DNA from: Saccoglossus kowalevskii
Lineage: Eukaryota > Hemichordata > Enteropneusta > Harrimaniidae
Reading direction: 5' to 3'
DNA: 54,665 bases
Assembly: GCF_000003605.2 (NCBI RefSeq)
Contig: NW_003122911.1
Location: forward strand, 49,018-103,682
Part shown: piece after piece, positions 13,765-25,900 of the stretch
Numbering within the stretch: position 1 is the first letter of the stretch
How the letters are laid out: every line of letters starts with the position of its first letter
The notes under the pieces: generated by a model
Seen by the model: the letters and a program-made list of their open reading frames with translations, nothing else
The model's database searches: none
Told to the model about the DNA's origin: nothing
Made by a program: the position numbers and the translations under genes

Positions 13765-14129
13765 AAAATAATACAATTTAATTAAAGACACAATACTCTT
13801 AGAATAATTGTCGTTTTTTGCAACGCACTGACTATAGCTACTCGGATACTTAAAAGACTGCTGTATATACAAACTACAGAAAGAGTTGATAAAATTCTCA
13901 ATTTAGAATAACAATGAAACCTGTACAGATGGTAGCTAAATATTCTCCACAAAAGACTCTGCATCAACAATGACAGTATTGAATGACATTTGTATTTATT
14001 TATTTTGCAAGGAAAGTATTGTTACAAAGATACCAGCAACATAAATACATTAACTTTATCAGCTGACCATTTTTTTTTTAATATGCAATGTTTTACGTTC
14101 ATTCATGAGTCTTTAAGGGTTCTATTAAT

Positions 14130-17041
14130 TTAAAACTTCTTAATTTTGATGCTCTTACGAAGCCCCATGCATTCAACATCGTCTATCTGAACAGTGTTGG
14201 CCTTGATATCTATGTCTTCTTCAATGGTCAGCTGGTTACGGATGAGCCCTTTGAGTTCACTTTCGGCTTGGGCATGGGTCAGTGACAGACGATCAATGTG
14301 AGAGGTGATTTCTCCAACTTCCTTGATGAGTCGATATTGCACAGGATCACGACACAATTCAACATTTGGTCGGTTCGTACGCTCCTTTAGACGTGTCTGG
14401 GAGAGTTTCATTGGACCTTCTTTGTCGTCAATGGCATTCTGCAGTTTATCAATGTTTTTCTCCATTTCCAGAATTTCACCTTGAACCTGTGTATTTTCAG
14501 ATACAGAATATTTGTGAGAATTTTTTAAACGTGAACATATGCCATGCAATCATACTATTCTACAATACAACAATGTGCATTTACTTATAAAGTGAATCCG
14601 AAGGCACTCCATACAGGCCTTTCTGCAGTAAATCATGGAATGTATGGAAATGATTTCAAATTAAAGTGCAAATGACAAAACCTACCTTTGACAAATGATC
14701 TTCCAATTTTTCCTTGGTGGCTTTAGTCTCTGTGATTCTCTTATCAAATGCCAAGTCAGTCTCATCAACCTGTCGCTGCATATCGTCAGCAGTCTGTTCC
14801 AAGATTGCATCAATCATACTACGCAAGCTGATGCTGGCATTCTTCTCACGCTCTGCCTTTTCTATGTTTTTGTTTGAGAACTCTTGCCAATCATCCGGCG
14901 TAACAGAGCTATAATAGATAATAGAATCAAATGTTAGATCCCAAGTCGAAAGGTTAAAATACAAGGATCATGAACAATGTGCTTTTATGATAAAAGCGGA
15001 TTGTCCAGACTCAATAAATCTAAATTTCTAAATCCTGCACAGTATGCATATCTATACAAATGCAAAACGCTGGCATCAATGCAGGTGTTGCATCATCAAG
15101 CACATACAAACACCTTTCACCTTCCACCTTTACACCACCATATTGTTTTGTACACCGAAACATCAGCATTGCCAGCTACAATGAAACTTGTTGACTATTT
15201 TGCTGTGTATGTCTGGAGATTGTTACGTGATTGGAACTGAATACAGATCAAACTATTTTTATGTGGGTATGTCGTGTGAGATAGCAAATATAATTTGTTT
15301 AATTTTGTTGATATCTTTGTCGTTTGCCAATTTATACAAATTGATGAAATTGATTGAAAGGGAAATGTATCTTCTATTGATATTTTATGTCCTTCTATAT
15401 AGTTTGATGTCTCCTTTTTATATTGGTGGATCCATTGAGTTTCAATCACATAATGCTCTCCAAACATGCACATCAAAACAGTCGTCAAGTTTTTTTAGCA
15501 ATGATGCTGTTTGGGTTTACTGAACAATGCGGTGATAACAGTAATAATGCCACTATTCTTATTCAATGTTAAAATAAAAACTCACTTGGCCTCAATCTTG
15601 GCAGCACCTTCATTGTATTTAATACCAGGTGTGTTATCTCTGAGATCATGGCATGCATCATCAATGTCTTTAGCCAAGAATTTGTCTTTTAAATCTTTCT
15701 CCAAGTAGAACTTGGCAGATTTACTCCTCCTGATCTGTTCTACTGTCTGGTCAAGTGTTTTCTGAAGTAACGCCATCACACCCTGGATAGTTTCCACTTC
15801 TTTCATTAGATTCTTCTGAACATCATCATGCACCAGATCAATGGCTTTACGACCCTCTCTGAAATGAAAAATTACTTCAATTACTATTTTTTGTTATTGA
15901 CTGATGCATGCACATATGACTCACATCACTAAATGTACACATGATTTGATCAAAACAAACCAATAAAATAGAGTTCTATAATTTAAATGTTTTATCAATT
16001 ACAATTAACTCACCTATTCACAAGACATTGTTGTGCAATGGCTAGTGGTTCCCGACATGCATCCAGTGCATTTTCTAATCTGGTCTTATAGGCTAACAAT
16101 GTGTCATTCTCTTTCTTATTGTCATCTAATTTATGATCCAGCTCCTCTTTCCAGAAGTTGATGTCATCTATTCTTTGCTCTGTAAAAAAAAAACATTGAG
16201 ACAAATATTAAATTAAATTGCAATTATAAAGTTCAGTCATTTGTCCATTGAGCCTGATCATTGTTACTACCGGTAAAAAAGATTAATAACTATGGTCTGG
16301 TGAAGAGATAGGATAAGGCTGTAATATTGCACTTTGAAGGAATATCTTATGGTTGAGGCTGTGGGGTTGATTCCTGGTAGACTGCTGAATAGCAGTATAA
16401 ATCAGTACTGTTCGCCCTGCCTCCAAAAAACAGTTGGTATGGAGACTGGTTCGTAAGTGCACATGCTTTTTAGCACCAGAAACAAAAACATCATGAGACA
16501 GCAATGACTACAATATCCGAAAATGTTGCTTCACACAAAAATGATTTAAAAATAAAGTCACTGGCCACAATCTTAACATTTTGTCCTGACCAATATAATG
16601 AAATAAAATAGTTACTTTGCTCTGCTCTACACAAAATAAAGTGGTTTTAAATATTGTGTTTTGATTCCCATATGTGAAGCAAGTACAATGTTCATTTTGG
16701 GAGCACAAATAACACACATCAACTACAGTGTATTATTACAATGTATAAAACCAGTTTGCTGCATGGCAGGTTTATACTCATAATGTTGTTACATTGTACC
16801 TCATGTGTTTATGTTTATTTTACAGTAAAAACTACAGATTTTGATACTCACCAAATTTCTTGTTTACATCTCTTTGTGTTTTCTTAGTATGTTTCTCGGT
16901 TTCATCAATAAGTCTGTCACTTTCTGCCTTGAGTCTTTCCGCACTTGCCCTCTGTTTCTCAGCATTATTGTACTTTGAATGGTTTGCTACAACCCATTCT
17001 TCTCTTGTGAACCTTGGTGGCGCTGTTATTAATTTGGCCAT
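14130..17041 (-). CDS. TEKT1: Tektin-1, ciliary/flagellar microtubule inner protein (5 coding exons, 402 aa)
   Basis: Exons on the minus strand: 17041-16852, 16179-16014, 15858-15586, 14908-14686, 14486-14130. Every intron is GT-AG and the phases agree, giving 402 aa against 418 in human. Tektins are coiled-coil filament proteins inside the doublet microtubules of motile cilia and sperm flagella. The family signature RPNVELCRD is at residues 323-331. Colinear matches specific to tektin-1 include MAKL at the N terminus, VHDDVQKNLMKEVETIQGVM, KDLKDKF and QAESELKGL. Most of the chain is acidic/basic heptad-like helix, as expected. The gene converges on RMND1. Minus-strand AATAAA lies at 13764-13759, giving a 3' UTR of about 370-390 nt. 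A possible acceptor (ttccgtag) just upstream of the ATG suggests a 5' UTR exon. Tektin-1 fits better than tektin-2 or tektin-4 along the whole length. Confidence 0.95.
15183..15492. repeat. Imperfect inverted repeat in TEKT1 intron 3
   Basis: The left arm (15183-15249) and right arm (15427-15492) are about 65 nt each and roughly three-quarters identical when one is reverse-complemented: aaacttgttgactattttg pairs with aaacttgacgactgttttg. The spacer is about 180 nt. The arms explain the overlapping antisense frames here, which are not genes. Confidence 0.6.
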
Positions 17042-17238
17042 TTTTGTATACTTTGTAAATCTACGGAAATAAGTCAGACACTTGAAGGTGGCAGTTCAAT
17101 ATGCAATAAATAAAGTACACATGTACATTGATACTTGTAACAAAAAGGTCAGCAAACGATGTGATACACTTATGATTAGACTACATGCTACATAAGATCT
17201 TGGAACTTTGAACAATTTATTTCTTTGGTATTCTTGGG
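17042..17238. promoter_or_regulatory. Candidate divergent promoter, TEKT1 / small ORF
   Basis: About 200 bp separate the TEKT1 ATG from the opposite-strand small ORF. No TATA box is obvious, and a possible acceptor next to the TEKT1 ATG would move its true promoter further right. Confidence 0.25.
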
Positions 17239-17439
17239 ATGGCTGAATTACAGACGAGTGATGGGTATTGTATATACACAGGTGCAATTACTAATAAAAA
17301 CAACATGGCTGAAAACGATTTTGGTGTCGTGCTTGTGTTGTTGTTGCTCTACATGACACGATACATGTCAGAGTATTATCCTGTTGAGCTGGGAGAAAAA
17401 AAACATGAAGCTCGAATAAACAGGATACACGACAGCTAA
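17239..17439 (+). CDS. Candidate small single-pass membrane protein, not recognised
   Basis: This one-exon reading frame has 66 codons from ATG 17239, or 44 from ATG 17305. The second ATG has the better context (acaacATGG). From it the product has a short acidic N terminus, a hydrophobic core (FGVVLVLLLLYM) and a charged tail ending INRIHDS. That is the shape of a small integral membrane protein. AATAAA lies about 100 bp past the stop (17542-17547), consistent with a compact transcript. It starts about 200 bp from the TEKT1 ATG on the opposite strand, so the two could share a bidirectional promoter. I do not recognise a family. A chance ORF remains possible, since AT-rich DNA gives many ORFs of this length. 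Confidence 0.3.
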   Translation: MAELQTSDGYCIYTGAITNKNNMAENDFGVVLVLLLLYMTRYMSEYYPVELGEKKHEARINRIHDS

Positions 17440-17541
17440 AATACACTAAATGTGTTACAGTCTATTCGCTTAAGTTATTGCAGGGGTTTCACAAATGTAT
17501 TAAATAGCAGGCCATCATCCTGTAACATTAGGCCAAAGAAA

Positions 17542-17547
17542 AATAAA
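17542..17547 (+). terminator. Possible poly(A) signal for the small ORF at 17239
   Basis: An AATAAA hexamer lies about 100 bp downstream of the candidate stop. Such hexamers are common in AT-rich DNA, so support is weak. Confidence 0.3.
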
Positions 17548-17728
17548 AAGGCTCTCGGCAATGCGAAGCGCTGCAGCAAGACGGGCGTAGGCGGTCATAG
17601 GAGAAAGTAGATGGCCAATTTGTGCTTGTAGCCGGCCATATGGTCGTAACCCCTGTATTGTCATGCAAATTCACCATATTTTAATTGTTCAACTGTTATA
17701 TGTGTAACTGTGATATGTCTAACAAATA

Positions 17729-17951
17729 TCAACCTAAACCTAGTAGGAACACATTCTTCAATTTCCATTGGATCTTTCCAGTCGTCATTTCAAATTTTTG
17801 TCGCATAATTTCGTACACCATTTTTTCTGTATTTTGTTGAGCTATCAGCCTAATACAGTATTTCTTTACTCTGCCAAATAGATATTAGGGCATGTACCTC
17901 TTCGTCAAGCCACAAATTACGCGAAATTACAGACGATGCTGTCTCCGCCAT
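17729..17951 (-). pseudogene. Frameshifted Myb/SANT-like (MADF/trihelix-type) DNA-binding domain fragment
   Basis: Reading the minus strand from ATG 17951 gives MAETASSVISRNLWLDEEVH and continues ALISIWQSKE. This is the first helix pattern of Myb/SANT-like domains (W..EEV.ALI.IW) found in trihelix factors and Harbinger-associated Myb proteins. The frame then stops (TAG, 17852-17850 region). The next frame carries on with KMVYEIMRQKFEM and GKIQWKLKNV, the second and third helix pattern, to a TGA at 17731-17729. A single-base indel near 17865 would explain the break. It lies about 140 bp from the assembly gap, so it could be a sequencing error in a real first exon, or a decayed gene or transposon passenger. 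The upstream DNA is locally GC-rich. Confidence 0.5.
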
Positions 17952-18093
17952 AATTGAAATGATAGGTTTACTTGTAGAAGACAATTGAGGGCGTGATTTT
18001 GGCCCGATCTTTGGGCCCGATGTGTTTACATGGTCAGAGCCATGTCAGGGCCTAATCGTATCAGAGTTCAACCCGAACGCACGGCACAGTTGG

Positions 18094-18706
18094 NNNNNNN
18101 NNNNNNNNNNNNNNNNNNNNNNNNNNNNNNNNNNNNNNNNNNNNNNNNNNNNNNNNNNNNNNNNNNNNNNNNNNNNNNNNNNNNNNNNNNNNNNNNNNNN
18201 NNNNNNNNNNNNNNNNNNNNNNNNNNNNNNNNNNNNNNNNNNNNNNNNNNNNNNNNNNNNNNNNNNNNNNNNNNNNNNNNNNNNNNNNNNNNNNNNNNNN
18301 NNNNNNNNNNNNNNNNNNNNNNNNNNNNNNNNNNNNNNNNNNNNNNNNNNNNNNNNNNNNNNNNNNNNNNNNNNNNNNNNNNNNNNNNNNNNNNNNNNNN
18401 NNNNNNNNNNNNNNNNNNNNNNNNNNNNNNNNNNNNNNNNNNNNNNNNNNNNNNNNNNNNNNNNNNNNNNNNNNNNNNNNNNNNNNNNNNNNNNNNNNNN
18501 NNNNNNNNNNNNNNNNNNNNNNNNNNNNNNNNNNNNNNNNNNNNNNNNNNNNNNNNNNNNNNNNNNNNNNNNNNNNNNNNNNNNNNNNNNNNNNNNNNNN
18601 NNNNNNNNNNNNNNNNNNNNNNNNNNNNNNNNNNNNNNNNNNNNNNNNNNNNNNNNNNNNNNNNNNNNNNNNNNNNNNNNNNNNNNNNNNNNNNNNNNNN
18701 NNNNNN
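18094..18706. other. Assembly gap (run of N, 613 bp)
   Basis: The bases are undetermined. The gap lies between the Myb/SANT-like fragment and SLC25A1, in a stretch whose edges are richer in GC than the rest of the window. Promoters or first exons could be hidden here. Confidence 0.99.
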
Positions 18707-19927
18707 CGCTCATAGAGACTGCGTATTACAGTTGATTATAGTTCCTGGGCTCCCTGTGGTCAAATCAAAGTAAACATATACTGTCTGTATATGCAGACTG
18801 TCTATGTGAACACAACACACTGAGCTTCATGACACGACCATAACTTTATGTTTCAGTAAATATGGGACATTAGAAAAACAAAAACAGAACTGTCCCATGG
18901 ACAATGATGACAGTTTAATTTAGTGCAATAACGGACGTATACTAGTAATAACCAATGTTCAAAAGCCTAGATCATTGAAGATGCAAGGACCGCCATATTG
19001 AATTTGAGAAGATTATCAAAATCCAATGACAGAATGGGTATGAGAATAAATATCATCATTGTCGAATTTTCTTTCACATTGTGTCACCATGGCAAATCAT
19101 ATACTGAGTGAATATTTCACAACGATTGTATACAACCACAAGTATACTAGTAGTTAATGTCACTAAAGTGAGTATATCTCCATGATCGAAAGCTCGCGAA
19201 CTTGCATGCCGCTCAATCGCTTCACGTTTCGAACGAAACTGATCAGCCCTTGTTAAGAACTAGCTGGTTGTACAGTAGTGTTTTAGCCCAAAGTTATGAA
19301 TATTATATCCTTTCAGAACAATATTACTGATTTATACTCACCAAAATCACAGAATACGGTTAAATAACTCTCTAAAGGTAGGCAGAACTGCTTTGACCTG
19401 CTACCATGGAACTGAACTGTACTTGTTTTGGTGAGAATAAACCATTGGCTGCGTTTACATAGCAACATGGTACACTGGCCTAAAGTATAGAAGGTGTTCA
19501 CATTCTTGGCAATCTATGGTTTTTAGGATATTTGAGAAATGTGTGCATCATAACAACAAAGAGAGAATACTTCATGTGTTTCCATAAAATCATTTTATTT
19601 TAGCGATAATTGAATACAAAAATTGTACATGTCAATTACTGATATTCTTGAAAAATCCCTCTGTAATATTATTCCCCCTATAAAAAAATAGTTTGTTCGA
19701 AAAAACACACGTTGCTAGGGAGAAACCCGCGACTACGATTGGAGAATGACTGATCATGTGATAGACAGTCTCACGGTACCTTACTCTCGCGTGATTATGC
19801 TATGTAATGTGACCTTCTGCCAAATGTCAACTCAGCTGGCAGTCTATGAAAAGCTATACGTTGTGTCTTTTTAGTTGCATGGACGCTGCTCCGATTAGTA
19901 GGCTGTAAATTCACACCGTATCACAAG
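18707..19927. other. SLC25A1 upstream region
   Basis: No exon is seen. The last 250 bp before ATG 19928 have more CpG than the neighbouring DNA and no clear TATA box, as expected of a housekeeping promoter. Confidence 0.4.
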
Positions 19928-22900
19928 ATGACATCAAAACCATTGCCACATGGATCGGGTCCGTTCCAGGATCCTTTCGGACGTCAGAGATCCTTGGCCG
20001 TCGCAGCTGGTGCTACTCCACCGACCCATCCACTGAAGGGAATCTTAGCTGGTGAGTAACAATCGGTGTATACGTGCAGTCAGACAATAATTTATAAAAC
20101 TTACATCGGAAATCCTGGGTCATGTTCAGTAGCCAGCGGGGTCGACCATAAACTGAATCACTGAACATATTTATATATTTTCATATTTCACTAGTGTATT
20201 TTTTGTACTTGTTATAATAATGTATACATGGATCGACAGACAACTTGATCCCGGCGCCGGCTAAAATATCTCCGTCCTGGCGCATCGGGGGAAAATTCCA
20301 TGTAGATAGAATTTATATCAGACTTTGCGTGTTTTTTGAAGAAATGTACAATATCTGTGAAGGTCTAAGTTAATTGACTATTTTACATCAGATTGTTCCG
20401 CGCATTCAGTGTATTTGCGTTGTAAATTAATGTCAACATTCAGAAATTAGTCACTGGATCGTGTGATGTGTCGATGACCTCCAAATACACTCTATCATTG
20501 ACCCCTGGATATTTACTGCAAGTGGAGTATCATTGGCCGAGACTGGAGGTGTGGTAGAACCTCACAATTCTATTGGTGTACTGTAAGTACATGATGCAAT
20601 GAGTAAAGGTGGTGCGAGGCCGTCTTATTTCATTGGTACGTTCCAAATAAAATTATATAACTGTTCTTTCCAATACAAAAGTTCAAAAATAAAATTCTGA
20701 TTGTATAGCTAGTAAACAAAAGTCAATAAATAATGTGTGTATATTTTTTAATCAAGGAGTTACTTTGTATAATAATAGATGTGATTGTATTTATCAATGT
20801 GAACAACAGTCTGTATGCTGGCTGGTTTTATACAAATAGTATGCATGCAGGCCACACCTAATTAAAGACCTGCATATGGTTTTATTCTTAACAAATGGAG
20901 CTTAGTTCTTTTCAAGTGACATTGTTTGTTGTGAACAGCTCTTATCGAGTTCTGATCAAATTTTTCATCGACTTGTTAGTCCCCCTACATATCTCCAAAT
21001 TGAATATCTACGACATTATAACAGTGATTTTATGCCACAGCTACAATACAGAATTGACTGTGTGGTGATTTGTCCATGGTTTGTTGAAATACACTGCCAA
21101 TAAACTAACAAGAATTATCAACCAGGTCCCCTGCCATTAGTTGTGTTCACGTTACACGAAGTACGGGCTAAGATTTAAGCTGATTTAGACTTATCTAGCA
21201 TATTTGCATTTCGGCTGGACCCAATTGCGTCCACGCACAGAGAGGGTCAGTCGTTAGCACGGGCTAAGGGGTGTCATTAGTCGGTGACCTTTGGTAAGCC
21301 GCTATTTACGAACGAAAAACGGATGACACACACAAGGTTCTATTTCTGCTGCTGGCATGTTTCTTTCTAATATTGAAGCGACATGCACAGGAACGTGAGG
21401 AGAAGACGGACCCAACTTATTTGGATGCACAGAAACAGTATACAACGGGCGTAACAGAATACAGAGTTTTATTAATGCACGTCGTAGACAGCGAACAAAA
21501 TTTATGTTGTCTACAATTGGAGCTGCTGTACGCTCTAATACAGCGACCCGATCAATGTGGAAGCGAGCACGGAGTAATGACTAGTGGAATAGAGTCGTTA
21601 TACGAACATGGGACAATTTTCACACCCAAAGGTCGCCGCAGAGGGCGCTTAGCCCTGGGCTAAGCGTTCGCGCATACTTCGTTAGCCCCTGCTAAGGGTC
21701 TAGATCGCGTCTTAAATTCGAATCAGATTTAACCTGTACTTAGCATTTCTTAGCCCGTGCTAAGCGTTCACGCACGTTTTCTTATCACGGGCTAAGGAAT
21801 TTGACCTCTTAGCCCGTGCTAAGGAGCTGTGCGTGAACGCAACTATTAAACCCACAACAGACTGCTTATTATATACATATTCGATAATCCCCTTAGATGC
21901 TTGTAGATTAGCTTGTAGTAAAAAATGTGTAGTCTCTCTGCTGTTTCACGATTTCCCAAATTATCATTTCTTACAGGCACTAAAACAATGTGTAGTATAC
22001 ACAGTTATATTTACAAACATGTGGTCAATGTAACTATCCTGAAATTGTATAGACCTATTGATAGAATCTGCTGCAGCATTGAATAATTAACACTTTGACT
22101 AAAGGTCAACACAGCTGTCTTTCTGGATTAATCAAATTGCAGTCTTGTTTTTCTTGTGTAATTATCATTGCTTATGTACCCCCAAATAAACAATAGTAAC
22201 ATCTCTAATGATTTTAGACTTACAGAAGCCCTTTCACCAACAACTACGCTTGACAATAGTGGTTCTTGGCACTGATGTTGTGTCTTTAATAGAGTATTAA
22301 CGATAACATAACACCTGGAGATCCATGAAATATTGAGCACAATGTCATAATGTAGCTTGATAACAAATAGGGGAAACAGCTTGCTACCAGATTTCATTTA
22401 CCCAGCAGCTGCAGAACCTGGCCAGTTAAACAAGTTGGGGATTTATTGTGAGGCGTTGCTACAAAATAAATAAATAAATGATGACAGAAAGAGACATCTT
22501 ACAACAACAGCACTGGACAATAGTGGTCCAAGGTGCTGATGTTACACCTTTAATTAATCACATGAACAACAACTACGCAAATAGATAAAACAAATCAATT
22601 AAAACAATCATAGTGATCATCATAATTTTTCTTTATAAGCATTGCATGTTGTAAGATAATATTACAACCAATTCAATCATCTTTGTGTATTCTATGAAAT
22701 AATTTTCCCAATAGAAACTATATAAAGAAACAAGAACTACATGTATATATATTAATAATTAACATGTATGTATAATAGTAAATTATTCACTCTTCAGATC
22801 CTGATTTATTGTCAAGCTGCTTTCAGTTGTTATAGTTCTCTATTTGGATAAAAACAATGGTTTTGTTTCAGGGTCAACATGGTTGTATTCTAAATCTTTT

Positions 22901-25900
22901 CACTGTTTTCCATTTATGAGTTTGACCTTTAACTGACCATGGATGTACTAACTGATATGGTATATACATAACACTTCCTGAATATTCATTCCATTGCATG
23001 TGTTAAAATGTCCAAGTAGGCATAGATCTTGTTGTTAGTCCTTGTTTTTAAGTACTGCATGTGTATTTCTGGTTTGTCTATTTGACATTTTGTACTTTGT
23101 TGGCGAAAAATCTCTATACATGCTGTAAACACATTAATTATTCGCTGGTTTTAATTTACACTATTTTCGCCGATGAGTAAAATTCAATAAAATATAATAT
23201 CATGTGAGCAGGGTTACTGCGAAAACCAGATTACCATGGAACAAACAAGAGACTTGTGTGTGTCCCTGGTGAGGATTCCCTTGCTTTAATCAGGAAGCTG
23301 TAATGAGATTTTTTTCATTACAGCTCCCTGCTTTGATGAGCATTTTAATTACATCACAGATTGGCATGATTTACATATTACACAATCTTTGGCTCGAGCA
23401 GGCATGCATATAATTTTATAATATAATCTTTCATTATGGCTGTGGATGGCGAGTAAATGATTACTAGCACGCCAACAAAATCAAGTATCACAACTGTCAA
23501 GGACTCTGGAATGCATTTGTATTGTATGTTGGTCAAATATATTTTATAAGTTTGGAATTTCGGCAGAAAGATGCAATTTGGAAAGTTTGGGACTTTTGCT
23601 ACCAATGGACACACTATCAAATAACGTTGCAACCAGAAGTGTATGCATCAACAGTCTCTTGTTGGTTTTATTGAAGTGATGCATGGCCTAGTATCTTTTG
23701 TACACCTTCAATGCCACATGTAATAACCTCAAAGAATATTGTGAAATACAAACATGTGAAAATGATAATAACTATCCTAATTTATCTCTTGTTTTGACCT
23801 TAACGCTAATTGGTGGAATAATAATAACCCTGTCAAACATAGCATCACGCACTGAACATTTAGACCAGTGACAGTCATTGCTACTGATGTCGCAAGAGGG
23901 CGTCTACAAGGGACACAAATCTCTCAGATTTTTTTCGCGGTAACCAAGCTTTTTCCATTTATATACTCACATACAAAAGACTGTATGCAAGTCTTAGGTT
24001 TTACAGTATACAAATATTATTTTTGTAATTTTGGCAACAACATGCAGTCATATATACTGTCAAATACTTTATTTTAACCAGAATTAATTTTTGCCAAAAA
24101 GGACTTTTTGGATGTTTTGTGTGGATTTTGTTTTCACTGATTTTTGACGAGTTAAATGTAAATATAGGAAAAAAAGTATATTCGCTGGATTTTATTTTTT
24201 CACTGAATCAGCAAAAATTTCCTATTTTATAGTGCCTGACCTACATTATGATAAAATCAGTCAGTAGGCTAAGTACATAATTTACTGGGTAGAAGGGATG
24301 CAATAAACAAAATAACTCTATCCCATATCAATGCAAATTAATAAAATTATTGCATTATAATCTTTATGTTGTAAAATATTACAGTGGTTTGAAGTTGTCA
24401 TTTGATGATAATTAATTTAATAATAATATCCTGTGCAAAACATCACATCACAACAAAACTTGTAAAATTTTTTTAATGCTCTCTGGTATCAGATGTTGCA
24501 TTATATGAATAATTGCGTACTAAGAATGTTTGCTTACAGTTGCTGTACAAAATATTTTTTATATTATTCAATTGATGCTAGGCTTTGTTTGTAGTAAGTA
24601 TCACATATTGGCCATCCATACTACCGGTATTATCCACAGACATGAAAGTAGAACACTTAAATCACGTTACATTATAATATTACATGACTCAGGGTTTGCG
24701 CTAGTGTCTTAGCAAGACGAGTCCCATTTACAAAATTTTAAGAAATTGAAATTTGCCCCTGGTTAACTTTATTAGAGATTGGACCCCAACATGCCTGAAA
24801 AACTGGGTCCCTCTTCAATTATTGGAGTCCGGGAAGCAATATATGGGGTTAACGCAATCCCTGCATGTATACAATGTATCATTATCATTTTTCCTGTTGA
24901 AAGTTTTTATGATTTGATCATTTTATGGTAAATATGTGAAGGTCACTATAACCTGTCCTGAAATGTTCTTCAGAATATAATTCCTGGAAATGGAAAAAGT
25001 GGCCATCGTGGCAATTGAAAATAAGCCTAACCCAGGTTTCGTACTTCATGCATTTACTGTATATTGTTTTAATCACAACAAATTTATGAACCTATGCATT
25101 TTGGGTAATTATCACTTCAAAATGACCACCAGAGTAAGGTTTACTGGTAAATACTTTGGAAGAATTGTTTCCATGGTAACAAGTTCAGGGTGTCAAGAAT
25201 TTGTAGTGCTTTTAAAATGTTAGAATCTTTATATAGGAGCCTTGCTCATTTTGTAATTGCTGGCTTTCTACCCTGTACTTACTATTCCAGTTCAGACTCA
25301 AAATATCAAATCATCGTATCAAATATTACAGCAAGTGTACACTTAGTATTAAAAGTTACGATAACCTCAGGGCCCCCATGCAGTAGTGAAATTGATTATA
25401 TTACTCAGTTCTCAGTGACAGGCTGGTAGATGAGTTATTGAATTACAGTTTGCTCATTTTAGGAACTTTAGATTAAATTTATTTAGTACATACTACTGAT
25501 TGTTTAACACAAGTGCAATTTTTCATTTATTTTTTCATTCATTTATTTTTCATTTATAATTTTTGATTAAACTATGAAATCTACATCTATTCGTACATCT
25601 CTCTATTGCTGTACCTGAATTACATATTTGTTGTGACAGTGTCATGTTTAAAGAATCACCACAAACCCGCAATGATTTACCCCTGAGATTTTAAAGTGCA
25701 GGGAAAGAAAGACTTGTGATCTGTTCTTTGATTAGCAAAGGCTCCCTAGTTTTATGCAAAGTTTGATTCAAGGTAATACCCTTTTAGTGGTGTAAAGAAG
25801 AGCTGGTAGCCAGTGAAAACAAAAATCTGCTTTGAATAAAAACTTTTTTCATTTATTTTATTTTGTTTGCTTTTCAGTTTTGTTTAGACTACATAGATTT

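Noticed and set aside
15188-15523. Hydrophobic 111-aa plus-strand frame inside TEKT1
   Set aside because: It lies wholly in TEKT1 intron 3, overlaps an imperfect inverted repeat with a mirror-image frame, and matches no family.
18022-18773. Long frames across 18022-18773
   Set aside because: They are created by translating the run of N and have no meaning.
21373-21663. 96-codon frame in SLC25A1 intron 1 as a host gene
   Set aside because: It lies inside a transposon with inverted ends and TA duplications, and shows no known domain.
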